A stretch of DNA of 62,936 nucleotides from Coleofasciculus sp. LEGE 07092 (lineage in GTDB: Bacteria > Cyanobacteriota > Cyanobacteriia > Cyanobacteriales > Coleofasciculaceae). Shown piece by piece: positions 1 through 9,097 of the stretch. Position numbers and translations under genes: made by a program. Under the pieces are notes generated by a model. That model made no database searches and had not been told where the DNA came from. It saw only the letters and a program-made list of their open reading frames with translations. Where the stretch lies: assembly GCF_015207375.1 (NCBI RefSeq), contig NZ_JADEWY010000020.1:1-62936 (forward strand). Reading direction: 5' to 3'. Every line of letters begins with the position of its first letter. Position 1 is the first letter of the stretch.

Positions 1-34
1 TTCTATCCCCTTGTCCCCTTGTCCCCTTGTCCCC
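1..34. repeat. Octamer tandem repeat TTGTCCCC at window start
   Basis: Three perfect copies of TTGTCCCC lie at 11-34, followed by ACTCCCC. The reverse complement of the same octamer is repeated at the far end of the window (62901-62936). Short tandemly repeated sequences of this kind are common in filamentous cyanobacteria. The frame of the first gene stays open through the repeat to the window edge. Confidence 0.85.
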
Positions 35-2888
35 ACTCCCCAATATACAGGTGACTCAACTCCAACCCACCGACTACGCCGCTATTATTCGCGCCGCAAA
101 AAAAGCCAGTCAACAACCTCCTGATTTCCTTGCGCCTGGGAAACCCATTCGTTCCCGATGCTACGGTACGGGAAATGTTGTCGCTCTTCTAGGCAACCGC
201 CTGATTGTCCAATTTAGTGCCTACTCCAATCCCGTCCATTTTTCCGATTGGCAGCAAGCAGTGGAGTCAGGAGAACTAATGCTGCTTGAGGCGTCGATAA
301 CTCCTGCGAGTGTTACCAATGACTTGTCCCAACCCTCAACGGAGATTAGTTTAGAAAAAATCCAAGAGATTGACAAGCCGGAATTTCGGGAAGTGGCGAC
401 GGAGTTAGCGTCCATTATTACTGATATCAGTATTATTCCCGCCGCTCCGGGTCAGTTGTACCCTATTCCAGAGGATGTACCTCCAGCGTTGAAGCGATCG
501 CTCCAGCAAGTCGGGATTACTGGATTATACGGGCATCAAGTAGAAGCGTTACTGCAACTCAGAAGCGGCAGAGATTTATCCCTAGCCACACCCACAGCTT
601 CAGGCAAAACCCTCTGCTATAATCTAGCGGTTCTAGAATCCTGCCTCAATCAACCCAGAAACTGCGCTCTCTATATTTTTCCCCTCAAAGCGCTGGCGTA
701 TGACCAATTGCGGAAACTTCAGCGTATCGTTGCCACCCTTCCTTCTTCTCAACGGCTAAAAGTTGGGCAGATAACGGGGGATACTCCCTATAGCGATCGC
801 AAACAACTCTTTCTCCCCCACCCTCCCCATATTCTGGCAGTTAGTCCTGACTTACTCCACTACCAACTTGAAAAAGTGCGGCGACTGGAGGAATGGCAAC
901 CTTGGCGGGAGTTTCTGTTGCGCCTGCATTGGGTAGTCATTGACGAAGCCCATACCTATATTGGTGCATTTGGCGCTCACTTTGCTAATTTAATGCGCCG
1001 CTTGCGTCGTGCGGTTGATAGTGTCGGTGGAAATAGCGATCGCCTTCAGTTTATTTGCTCCTCTGCCACCATTGGCAATCCAGCAGAAATGGCACGGCGT
1101 TTTAGTGGCAGAACTCACCAACCCGAACGACTGCATTTAATAGACACAAGTGAGGCGACGGCTTCCGAACAAACCATTCTCTGGGCAACCCCCAGTCAAA
1201 CTGCCAATCCCGATGCTTGTAAGATAATCCTATCGCTGTTGCACCATTCCTTAAGCGGGATTGTCTTCTGCAATTCTAGAGCGGCTGTTAAAAATTTAAT
1301 TGAATTGGTGCAACGAGAGACGAGCAGGCAAGGGGTTGGCTATTTAGCTAAAAAGGTAGCACCGTTTTATGGTTCTCTCAAAGGCGATCGCCGTCGCCGT
1401 TTGATTCAGCAGTTGGGAACGGGGGAGGTTAACGTCATTGTTTCTACGTCAGCGCTGGAAGCAGGGATTGACTTACCGGAACTCGACTGCTGTGTCATTC
1501 GCGGTTATCCCGGTTCAATTATGTCATTTCGCCAGCGCTTAGGACGGGTGGGACGGCAGAATCCAGGATTAATTATCTTCCTCCCCGTCGCTCAGAATCC
1601 CCTCGATTACTATTACGGACAGTACCCGCAACAGTTACTCTCAGAAACGGTGGAAAGTGCCGCTTTCAATCCTGATTATCCCACGATTTTAAGTAAGCAT
1701 TTAGAGTGCTGCTGTGTTGAAAGCGGTTTACCTCTAGTTGAGGTAGAACTTAACTTTGGCACAGCCGGCGGTATTGTGGCATCTGGACTGCTGGAACAGC
1801 GGAAACTGTTTCTATCATCCCATCACTGCTTATGGGCGTCGGGATATCCCCACCGAGGTGTCAATCTCAGAGGGAATGCACTTTCCAGCGTTGAGTTGGT
1901 AGATATTAGTACAGGCGAAACCTTTGAGGAAATGTCCTTAGAGATAGCCTATCGAGAAGTTTTTCCCGGTGCGATTTATACCGCTAGTGATGAGGGGGGG
2001 AATTTAGTTACCTATCGCTGTGAAAGCTTGAATTTAGAAAGCAATAAGGCACTGTTGCAACCGCTTCCTTCCAATCCAGGAATTTTCACTCAGGCAGAGA
2101 CTAGTTTAGAAATTCAATGTTTGGGAAGACTGGAGGAACCTAAGATTATCGCTACCGACTTTCCGGAAGGAAGATTGCGGTTGCGGTTGAATTGGGGGGA
2201 AATTACTACTGTTGTGAAAGGATATAAGATATTGAGCCGAGACTATCGGCTGACTTGTACAAATGTTACCTGTCTAAACTATCATCAACCGCTATCGGGG
2301 AAAGCTTGCTCAGTTTGCCGCCGTCAACTGTACTATGCAGAAGTAACGCAGGTGAAGGAGGAGGTTCCATTTCAGCAGCCTTATCGCAGTAATTATCAAG
2401 CGCCTGTGGTGAAGGTGGAGATTAATCCTGGGGTAGTTGAAGCGGTAGTTGAGAAGGTTAATGTCCTTAAGTCTGAAATTAAAGCAGAATACGGTAATGC
2501 GATTCCTGATGTTTTAAAAGAGCTTTGGACGAGTAGTCCTGATTGGGTAGCGTTGCATAGTTTAGGGCATCAAATTATTTTTGCACTGCCGATGGTGGTT
2601 CTTTCATCGAGTCAGGATGTTAACTGTGTAGTGGAGAAAGAGGACAAGCGGGTGGTTGGCTATTTCTTCGATACCTGTGATGGGGGAAATGGTGCAGCCG
2701 AGGCAATTTTTCAGCAGTTACCTGTATTGGCGGCTAAAGCGAAGTCTTTGGCAAGTATTTGTGATTGTGCTGATGGTTGTCCAAGGTGTCTAACTCAGTC
2801 AGGGTGTCCACAACAGAATGCAGGGTTGCATAAGGAGGTGGGGTTGTTTTTGTTGAGAGCTATTGGTTCTGAAGTCGAATCAGCTTGA
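27..2888 (+). CDS. DEAD/DEAH-box helicase with C-terminal DUF1998 (MrfA/YprA-like)
   Basis: Superfamily 2 helicase of about 953 residues. Visible motifs are a Walker A TASGKT near residues 190-195, DEAH at 306-309, a motif III-like SSATIGNP, and motif VI FRQRLGRVGRQ. The C-terminal part carries a cysteine-rich segment (CDCADGCPRC) typical of the DUF1998 zinc-binding domain. In Bacillus, MrfA of this family is a 3'-5' DNA helicase in repair of mitomycin C damage; the same role here is an inference. The start is uncertain. TTG at 27 sits inside the TTGTCCCC tandem repeat, GTG at 51 is the first start after it, and the frame is open to the window edge, so the N-terminus could also continue upstream. 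Confidence 0.88.
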   Translation: MSPLPNIQVTQLQPTDYAAIIRAAKKASQQPPDFLAPGKPIRSRCYGTGNVVALLGNRLIVQFSAYSNPVHFSDWQQAVESGELMLLEASITPASVTNDLSQPSTEISLEKIQEIDKPEFREVATELASIITDISIIPAAPGQLYPIPEDVPPALKRSLQQVGITGLYGHQVEALLQLRSGRDLSLATPTASGKTLCYNLAVLESCLNQPRNCALYIFPLKALAYDQLRKLQRIVATLPSSQRLKVGQITGDTPYSDRKQLFLPHPPHILAVSPDLLHYQLEKVRRLEEWQPWREFLLRLHWVVIDEAHTYIGAFGAHFANLMRRLRRAVDSVGGNSDRLQFICSSATIGNPAEMARRFSGRTHQPERLHLIDTSEATASEQTILWATPSQTANPDACKIILSLLHHSLSGIVFCNSRAAVKNLIELVQRETSRQGVGYLAKKVAPFYGSLKGDRRRRLIQQLGTGEVNVIVSTSALEAGIDLPELDCCVIRGYPGSIMSFRQRLGRVGRQNPGLIIFLPVAQNPLDYYYGQYPQQLLSETVESAAFNPDYPTILSKHLECCCVESGLPLVEVELNFGTAGGIVASGLLEQRKLFLSSHHCLWASGYPHRGVNLRGNALSSVELVDISTGETFEEMSLEIAYREVFPGAIYTASDEGGNLVTYRCESLNLESNKALLQPLPSNPGIFTQAETSLEIQCLGRLEEPKIIATDFPEGRLRLRLNWGEITTVVKGYKILSRDYRLTCTNVTCLNYHQPLSGKACSVCRRQLYYAEVTQVKEEVPFQQPYRSNYQAPVVKVEINPGVVEAVVEKVNVLKSEIKAEYGNAIPDVLKELWTSSPDWVALHSLGHQIIFALPMVVLSSSQDVNCVVEKEDKRVVGYFFDTCDGGNGAAEAIFQQLPVLAAKAKSLASICDCADGCPRCLTQSGCPQQNAGLHKEVGLFLLRAIGSEVESA

Positions 2889-2919
2889 ATACCTGTAATT
2901 CAGCTATTCCGCATTTAAA

Positions 2920-3085
2920 TTGCACCAGTGGCAACAACCCGTCAGTGGTTAAAACCACTGTCTCATAGCTTGCATTCGTCTTGCATAGGACTGGATAAGA
3001 CTTGTAGTCCATTTCAATGGACTTAAGCTATTAGCCCAGAGTTAAAACTCCGGGCTAGTTTTCGGGTTTACTGACAATGGTGCAA
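2920..3085. repeat. MITE-like structured repeat, copy 1
   Basis: About 166 bp bounded by TTGCACCA and TGGTGCAA. Inside are at least two hairpins: AGTCCATTTCAATGGACTT, and a TAGCCC..GGGCTA stem around 3030-3058. A closely matching copy lies at 49955-50122 and a partial copy at 50131-50200. No coding capacity. It fills most of the 456-base gap between the helicase and the transporter operon; the remainder (3086-3344) holds only HIP1 sites near 3098 and 3143. Confidence 0.75.
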
Positions 3086-3344
3086 GATGTGAGCATAGCG
3101 ATCGCGTTTCTCGTTCTCCTTGCATCTCACATCATAATCTAAGCGATCGCTCCTTACAGCAGTTCCCGATGTTATGAAGTACAGTTGTCTGAGTTTGCCA
3201 GCGCTGGCAGATGGCGTTAGCAATATCTGAGGGTGAAGACAAATGTGCTGAACTCACTGCACCCCCCAATTCCCGCCAGAGAGTGTTGATAGTTCATTGG
3301 GTGAGAACCGTGAACCATGGCTACATCAGCGATTGTTGCAACCA

Positions 3345-4238
3345 TCACCCCTTAACCGAACCCGCCAAAATCCCCCGCACAAAATACCGTTGAAGCGCAA
3401 AAAATACAATGAGCGGCACAATCATCGTAATAAATGCACTCGCGGTCAGCAAGTGCCAATCCTCCCCGCGAGAACCCACCAATGTAGTTAAACGCATCGT
3501 TAAAGGTGCAACGTCTGGTGTCCCTCCCAAGTAAACTAAAGCTACCAACAAATCATTCCACACCCATAAAAACTGAAACACGGCAAACGAAGCGATCGCA
3601 GGTAGAGAAAGGGGTATAATTAACCGAGTAAATGTTGTCAAATGAGACGCCCCATCTACGGCGGCGGCTTCAATTAAATCCTTTGGTAACGCACCAATAT
3701 AATTGCGCAGTAAATAAATTCCCAGAGGCATTCCGTAACCCGTATGGGCTAACCAAATTCCTAAAAACGAGCCTGATAATCCAAACAGATTGTAAGCTCG
3801 CAACACTGGAATTAAGGTCATTTGTAATGGTACGACTAATAAACCTACTACCGTAATAAATAATACCTGACGACCCGGAAACTTCATCCAGGCAAAGGCA
3901 TAGGCAGCAAAGGTAGCAATGGCAATAGGAATTATCGTAGCGGGAATGGCAATGGTAAGACTGTTAAGAAACGCTTGCCCCATCCCTTCGGCAGTGAATA
4001 CTTCGATATAATTCCCTAACTGATACTGAGTGAAATCAAAGGGGTGTTGAAACACCGTCCACCAACCACTATTCAATAGGTCATCTCGGTATCGTAAGGA
4101 ACTAATAAATAACCCCATAGTAGGTAATGTCCAGATTAAAGAGATGACAACTACAGCTAAATGAACCGGGACGCTGTTGCAGAATTTCTGAAGACGTTTC
4201 ACTGAACTATCTTTACGAGAATGTTTCTTAGGCTTCAT
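3345..4238 (-). CDS. Sugar/compatible-solute ABC transporter permease (MalG/GgtD type)
   Basis: Inner-membrane permease of 297 residues with about six hydrophobic segments. It carries the binding-protein-dependent transport loop with the EAA-type motif (EAAAVDGASHLTTF...IPLSLPA, about residues 188-215), which contacts the ATPase. It overlaps the preceding permease by four bases (ATGA), so the two are translationally coupled. With the upstream binding proteins it resembles the ggtB-ggtC-ggtD set for glucosylglycerol, sucrose and trehalose uptake in Synechocystis. As in that organism, no ATPase gene is adjacent. Substrate is inferred, not shown; AglG-like alpha-glucoside transport is an alternative. 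Confidence 0.85.
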   Translation of the reverse strand: MKPKKHSRKDSSVKRLQKFCNSVPVHLAVVVISLIWTLPTMGLFISSLRYRDDLLNSGWWTVFQHPFDFTQYQLGNYIEVFTAEGMGQAFLNSLTIAIPATIIPIAIATFAAYAFAWMKFPGRQVLFITVVGLLVVPLQMTLIPVLRAYNLFGLSGSFLGIWLAHTGYGMPLGIYLLRNYIGALPKDLIEAAAVDGASHLTTFTRLIIPLSLPAIASFAVFQFLWVWNDLLVALVYLGGTPDVAPLTMRLTTLVGSRGEDWHLLTASAFITMIVPLIVFFALQRYFVRGILAGSVKG

Positions 4239-5200
4239 CGAGTTGCCTCCTGCTGACGGAAGCGGCGGATATTACTAATCATCACGGGAATAATAGCCAG
4301 TAACAAGATAACCGCGATCGCACTCCCCCGTCCAAAGTCCCGATAATTGAACATTTCTTTAATCATGCGGCTCGCAACCACTTCTGTACCTTGATTGCCA
4401 GCAGTCATCACGTATACAATATCAAAAACTTTCAGTACCATAATCACTACCGTCGTTGCCACCACAGCCAGGGTAGAACGAATCATAGGGATGGTAATGC
4501 GCCAGAAAATTTGCCATTCATTCGCACCATCCATCCGTGCAGCCTCGATAATATCGTTGGGAATACCTTTAACCGCAGCGGAGAGTAAAATTAAGCAAAA
4601 TCCTGTTTGCAACCATATCATAATCGCAATCAGGGCAAAGTTATTAATGGAGCGCTCCACTAACCAACCTACTGGTTCAAATCCCAGACTAGTAACAATA
4701 CCATTGAGTAACCCAATTTGCTCTGAACCAGATGGACGAAAGGCGTAAACAAATCGCCAAATCACGCTAGCGCCGACAAAGGAGATTGCCATCGGCAAAA
4801 AGATTAGAGACTTAGAAATGGGTTCGTAGCGTACCCGATCCATCAGCACGGCTAAAATTAAGCCCAAACCCACACTAAAACCCGTTACGAGAACTAGCCA
4901 TAGCAAATTGTTACGAAAAGCAACTAGCATGGTGTCGCTGGTAAAGGCAAAAATGTAGTTATCCAGTCCGATAAAATTTTGCGATCGCCTGTCAAAAAAG
5001 CTGATGTAAATCGTATTTATAGTAGGGAAAACTAGGTAAGCCGTTAATACAATGAGGGCAGGGGCTAAGTATACCCACGGCAGAATACGCGATCGCCATT
5101 TATCAGGCAGGAAATTTACGAGGTAATTCATGCCATAAAATAAGGCGATAATCCCCCCACAACCGAGAATGACGGCAAGGATGACACTAAAAATTTTCAT
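4235..5200 (-). CDS. Sugar/compatible-solute ABC transporter permease (MalF/GgtC type)
   Basis: Permease of 321 residues with an N-terminal membrane anchor, a second segment WVYLAPALIVLTAYLVFPT, and the EAA loop IIEAARMDGANEWQIFWRI followed by TIPMIRST. This is the partner of the MalG-type permease downstream, forming the heterodimeric channel. Its start codon overlaps the stop of the upstream methyltransferase (TTATGA) and its own stop overlaps the next permease, so methyltransferase-ggtC-ggtD form one tightly coupled unit. Confidence 0.85.
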   Translation of the reverse strand: MKIFSVILAVILGCGGIIALFYGMNYLVNFLPDKWRSRILPWVYLAPALIVLTAYLVFPTINTIYISFFDRRSQNFIGLDNYIFAFTSDTMLVAFRNNLLWLVLVTGFSVGLGLILAVLMDRVRYEPISKSLIFLPMAISFVGASVIWRFVYAFRPSGSEQIGLLNGIVTSLGFEPVGWLVERSINNFALIAIMIWLQTGFCLILLSAAVKGIPNDIIEAARMDGANEWQIFWRITIPMIRSTLAVVATTVVIMVLKVFDIVYVMTAGNQGTEVVASRMIKEMFNYRDFGRGSAIAVILLLAIIPVMISNIRRFRQQEATR

Positions 5201-5889
5201 AATTTATAATTCATAATTGCCTGATATTCAATCCGAAGCTGTGTAATCGATGGGTTCTCTTCCTCAATAAAAGTATCCCGGCGGATTTCAGAGAATCCCA
5301 ATTCCTTAAACTGGGCAAGTTCAGACTCTGACAGGTGCCAGGGAGGACCATCGGGTTCGGCATCGGTATCACGAAAGCGAGTAATCACTAACAGTGTTCC
5401 TCCTTTCGTCACCCAAGACGCGATCGCTTCGATCACCTCAGATCGCACATTCAAGGGTAACGCTTGGATGTTGCGCGATTCCACAACCAAATCGAAGGCA
5501 CGATGCCATTCCGGATTGGGGGCAAACAAATTAGCAACAAGGTAGTTTACTGAAGAATCTGGGAATCGTTTCTGGCACCAAGCGATCGCAGTTGGAGAAA
5601 TATCAAATGCTGTCACCTTGAAGCCTAACCTAGCCAAGGCTTCAGCGTCATCCCCCAACCCACAGCCGATGACAAGTACACAGCGATTGTCACCCTGGAT
5701 TTGATAACGATCAAGCCAATCTTGCAGGTAGGGATGAGGCGTCAACTTCGCCCATGGCACTTGTTCTGGATTCTCATTCGCTTCGGAATATAAGACTTCA
5801 AACCATCCCGATGGATCAGATTTATCAAGCGCTTCCGTCGCTAACGACTTAACCTTCTGCCGCAAGTTTTCCGGTTGTTGTTCAAACAT
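5197..5889 (-). CDS. Class I SAM-dependent methyltransferase (TPMT/TehB-like)
   Basis: Soluble protein of 230 residues. Motif I is VLVIGCGLGDDAEALARLG, followed by the acidic end of strand 2 (VTAFDISPTAIAW) and RWxxP-like features of small-molecule methyltransferases. It resembles thiopurine/tellurite methyltransferases (TPMT family). The substrate is unknown. The gene ends in a four-base overlap with the permease gene, so it is co-translated with the transporter, an unusual partner. It might modify the imported solute or simply share the transcript; the sequence does not decide. Confidence 0.8.
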   Translation of the reverse strand: MFEQQPENLRQKVKSLATEALDKSDPSGWFEVLYSEANENPEQVPWAKLTPHPYLQDWLDRYQIQGDNRCVLVIGCGLGDDAEALARLGFKVTAFDISPTAIAWCQKRFPDSSVNYLVANLFAPNPEWHRAFDLVVESRNIQALPLNVRSEVIEAIASWVTKGGTLLVITRFRDTDAEPDGPPWHLSESELAQFKELGFSEIRRDTFIEEENPSITQLRIEYQAIMNYKL

Positions 5890-5905
5890 AGATGTTAGTG
5901 GGTAG

Positions 5906-5960
5906 GGGCGGGTTTAACCAAGCTATTGGTTTTCTCACCTAGATATCGGTAAACCCGCCC
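5906..5960. repeat. Inverted repeat GGGCGGGTTTA...TAAACCCGCCC
   Basis: A perfect 11-bp dyad (5906-5916 and 5950-5960) in the 139-bp gap between the substrate-binding-protein gene and the methyltransferase gene. It has no U-run, so it is more likely a dispersed palindromic repeat or mRNA-stabilising stem than a classic terminator. It could uncouple expression of the binding protein from the permeases. Confidence 0.6.
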
Positions 5961-6028
5961 TCACGAAATGTGACATATATAGATTCAAAAAAGGGGTTAG
6001 GGAGGATCGAACCGATGACATTTTAACC

Positions 6029-7309
6029 TTAATCAGCAGCCGACCAACTCTCTTCAATATCCTTCAACACCCTATCGACATCCTTCCCGCCAACATAATC
6101 AACAATACCCGTCCAAAATGCCCCCGTCCCCACTGCCCCTGGCATCATATCCGAAGCGTCATAGCGTATGATTTCAGCCTCAGCTAAAAGTTTCGCCTGA
6201 CGCTTAGTGACTGCATTCGGGTAAGCCTCTAAACTCACCTGTTTGTGCGGGGAGATGTAACCCTTAATTCCTGCCAAAATTTCATGGGGTTTGACAGTTG
6301 TCAGATACTCGATCAACTGCTGTGCCTCTGGGGTATCGTTGAACATTGCAACCACCTCCCCCCCCACCAACATTGGCACGCCGAACTCTTTTTTAATCCC
6401 CGGTAGCGGAAAAACATCAACATCTTTACCCAACATCACAGTTTCGGGGAAAAACGAAGCGATAAACGTAGCTTGGCGATGCATATAACAGCCCGGTGTC
6501 TTGTCAAAAAGTGGCTTAGGTGAATCGCCGAAGGGAATGCTAATCGCTCCTGTTGTTCCACCTACTATATAGTTAGGATTAAGGGCAATCTTGCCAAACT
6601 CCTCGAAGGCATTTTTAACGGCTGAGTCGTTAAATGGAATTTTGTGGGTCATCCATTGGTCATAAATTTTGGCTCCAGCCGTGCGCAGCATGATATCTTC
6701 TACCCAATCTGTCCCTACCCACCCTGTCGCATCACCGCTTGCCATACCCAGACACCAAGGAACACCGCCATCTGCCACAATTTTGTCTGAGAGTGCCATC
6801 ATTTCATCCCAGGTTGTGGGGACTTTATACCCCTTTGCCGCAAATGCTTCTGGACTATACCAAACCAGACTCTTGGCAAATACCCGATACCAGATGCCGT
6901 AGAGTTTGCCATCCACAGTACCTAAGTCAAGCCAGTTTTGAGAAAATGCCTCCGATAGTTGCGATCGCTTCAGAACGGTATCAAGGGGTACTAACTGGCT
7001 ATCTCTGGCAAAGTCAGCCATCAATCCCGGTTGCGGGAACATGGCAATATCCGGTGGATTCCCAGAGTCAACGCGCACAGGTAGGAGGGTAGCAAAAGCA
7101 TCCGTTCCCTCATACACGACTTTGATACCCGTTTCTTCTGTAAAAGGCGCTAATACCTGTTTGAGTTCTTCTTCACCTTTGCCGGTTACTGAACCCATAA
7201 TCGTCACCGTGGGGCTGTCAGAACTTCCGCCAGAGGAGTTGCAAGCAACTAAAAGTATCGATAAACCGAGTAGTAAAGAGAGTAGCTTACCGATTTTTCG
7301 TTTGAGCAT
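6029..7309 (-). CDS. Carbohydrate ABC transporter substrate-binding lipoprotein, copy 2 (GgtB/AglE type)
   Basis: Family 1 extracellular solute-binding protein of 426 residues. The N-terminus is a lipoprotein signal peptide with lipobox LLVAC, so it is anchored at the outer face of the plasma membrane. The segment PWCLGMASGDATGWVGTDW followed by VEDIMLRTAG is characteristic of alpha-glucoside/glucosylglycerol binding proteins. It is a close paralogue of the next gene upstream (7437-8717), with the same length and long identical stretches, so a tandem duplication is clear. It precedes the methyltransferase and the two permeases on the same strand. Confidence 0.88.
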   Translation of the reverse strand: MLKRKIGKLLSLLLGLSILLVACNSSGGSSDSPTVTIMGSVTGKGEEELKQVLAPFTEETGIKVVYEGTDAFATLLPVRVDSGNPPDIAMFPQPGLMADFARDSQLVPLDTVLKRSQLSEAFSQNWLDLGTVDGKLYGIWYRVFAKSLVWYSPEAFAAKGYKVPTTWDEMMALSDKIVADGGVPWCLGMASGDATGWVGTDWVEDIMLRTAGAKIYDQWMTHKIPFNDSAVKNAFEEFGKIALNPNYIVGGTTGAISIPFGDSPKPLFDKTPGCYMHRQATFIASFFPETVMLGKDVDVFPLPGIKKEFGVPMLVGGEVVAMFNDTPEAQQLIEYLTTVKPHEILAGIKGYISPHKQVSLEAYPNAVTKRQAKLLAEAEIIRYDASDMMPGAVGTGAFWTGIVDYVGGKDVDRVLKDIEESWSAAD

Positions 7310-7370
7310 CTGGATACCGTTTTAATAGATATCGATTATAAACCAGGCAGTTAGGGCAACAAGAAATCCT

Positions 7371-7398
7371 GTAGAGACGTTGAAAACAACATCTCTAC
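7371..7398. repeat. GTAGAGACGTT palindromic repeat, copy 1
   Basis: Near-palindrome GTAGAGACGTTGAAAA followed by CAACATCTCTAC in the spacer between the two binding-protein genes. Two related copies lie at 10756-10783 and 22783-22810. Confidence 0.75.
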
Positions 7399-7436
7399 TC
7401 TGGGCTAATTGCTCCTCCTCATCCCCTCTATCTCCT

Positions 7437-8717
7437 CTACTTTTGAGTCCAACTCTCCTCAATATCTTCCAAAACGCGATCGAGTTCTTGCCCCCCCACA
7501 TAATCAACAATACCCGTCCAGAATGTACCCGTACCTACCGCCCCTGGCATCATATCCGAACCATCGAAGCGCAAAACTTTTGCATTCGTTAAAATTTCTG
7601 CCTGCTGCTTGGTAACATCATCCGGGTAAGCCGCTAAACTCACCTGTTTGTGAGGTGAGAGATACCCTCCAAAACCTGCCCAGATTTCATGGGCTTTGGG
7701 TGTCACCAAATACTCCATCAACTTCCGCGCCTCTGGGGTGTCGTTAAACATACCAACCACTTCACCGGATACCAGTACTGGCGCACCTACCTCTTTTTTA
7801 ATAGCTGGTAGCGGAAAAATATCAATATCCTGACCCATCACTACATTATCAGGGAGGAAGGCGGCGATAAAGCTACCTTGGTGGTGCATATAACAACTGG
7901 GTGGCTTATCAAAAAGTCCCTTGGGTGAGTCACCAAAGGGCGTACTAATTACCCCAGTTGTGCCACCCACAACATACTTGGGATTGAGGGCAATCTTACC
8001 AAACTCCTTAAACGCTGTCTTGACTTCTGGATGATTAAAAGGAATTTCATGAGTCACCCACTGGTCGTAAACTTTCGGTCCAGCCGTGCGTAACATGATA
8101 TCTTCTACCCAGTCTGTACCCACCCAACCGGTCGCGTTGCCGTTTTCCATACCCAGACACCAAGGTACGCCTCCATCTGCCACGATTTTGTCTGAGAGTG
8201 CCATCATCTCATCCCAAGTTGTTGGGATTTTATAGCCCTTTGCTGCAAATGCCCCTGGATTGTACCAAACTAAGCTTTTAACGAAAGCCCTGTACCAAAT
8301 ACCATACAACTTGTTATCAACAGTACCCAAATTCAGCCAGTCTTTGGCATAGGCATCCGAAAGCTGATTTGTATCCATGAAGGTGTTGATGGGCACGAGT
8401 TCACCTTCTCTAGCAAAGTCAGCCATCAAACCCGGTTGTGGAAACATGGCAATATCTGGGGCATTTCCAGAGTCAACTCGCACGGGTAGGAGGGTAGCAA
8501 ACTCATTGGTTCCTTCATACACTACCTTGATACCCGTTGCTTCAGTAAAGGGGGCTAATGCTTTTTGAAGTTCTTCTTCACCTTTCCCGGTGACAACTCC
8601 CATAATCGTAACCGTACCGCTTTTAGAAGTCTTATCTTCTGGGGAACCGCAGGCGACTAACAGCAGGGATAAACCCAGCAGCAACGTCAGCGACTGACCG
8701 ACTTTTTGTCCGAACAT
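7437..8717 (-). CDS. Carbohydrate ABC transporter substrate-binding lipoprotein, copy 1 (GgtB/AglE type)
   Basis: Solute-binding protein of 426 residues with a lipoprotein signal (lipobox LLVAC, then GSPED). It shares with the downstream paralogue the blocks GVVTGKGEEELQKALAPFTE, PWCLGMENGNATGWVGTDW and MMPGAVGTGTFWTGIVDYVG. It is the first gene of the transporter cluster in transcription order. Two binding proteins for one permease pair may widen the range of sugars or compatible solutes taken up; this is an inference. Confidence 0.88.
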   Translation of the reverse strand: MFGQKVGQSLTLLLGLSLLLVACGSPEDKTSKSGTVTIMGVVTGKGEEELQKALAPFTEATGIKVVYEGTNEFATLLPVRVDSGNAPDIAMFPQPGLMADFAREGELVPINTFMDTNQLSDAYAKDWLNLGTVDNKLYGIWYRAFVKSLVWYNPGAFAAKGYKIPTTWDEMMALSDKIVADGGVPWCLGMENGNATGWVGTDWVEDIMLRTAGPKVYDQWVTHEIPFNHPEVKTAFKEFGKIALNPKYVVGGTTGVISTPFGDSPKGLFDKPPSCYMHHQGSFIAAFLPDNVVMGQDIDIFPLPAIKKEVGAPVLVSGEVVGMFNDTPEARKLMEYLVTPKAHEIWAGFGGYLSPHKQVSLAAYPDDVTKQQAEILTNAKVLRFDGSDMMPGAVGTGTFWTGIVDYVGGQELDRVLEDIEESWTQK

Positions 8718-8798
8718 CTTGATTTGTTACCAAAGGGAATACACTACACCGTTGCAAGCACCCTAGTTGCAAAGCGAAAAATACTTTATGTTAAGGGG

Positions 8799-8966
8799 GA
8801 ATAGCACTGACTTAAGCCGACATACCCCGCCCTGAATTTAAAGATACTGGTGGCGAATGAATAGAGGGGTTAGACCCCTTTCCAACCCCTCTTCTCTTAG
8901 GGGAGGGGTTTTCTGAATTCGGCAAGAGTATCATTTATTTCCAGGCGATAGGAGTCAGTGCCATTC
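8799..8966. repeat. Small element with GAATRGCACTGACT inverted ends
   Basis: GAATAGCACTGACT (8799-8812) and AGTCAGTGCCATTC (8953-8966) form inverted ends with one mismatch. The interior holds a C-rich/G-rich hairpin around 8860-8910. The same ends bound a 99-bp element at 25821-25919. No coding capacity. It makes up about half of the 380-base gap 8718-9097; nothing else is recognised there. Confidence 0.6.
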
Positions 8967-9097
8967 ATGCTAAGAGCGATCGGCAACTATCAACACCGAA
9001 CCCTTAACCGTAGCCCTTCCAAGATAACCGCAATCAAAAACCTTCGGCAACCGCTCTATCAAGGTGCATTTTCTAGGTTAACCCATCTCAGAAGAAG

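Noticed and set aside
4395-4748. 117-codon plus-strand frame inside the permease gene
   Set aside because: Antisense to a clear ABC permease; one of many shadows of real genes.
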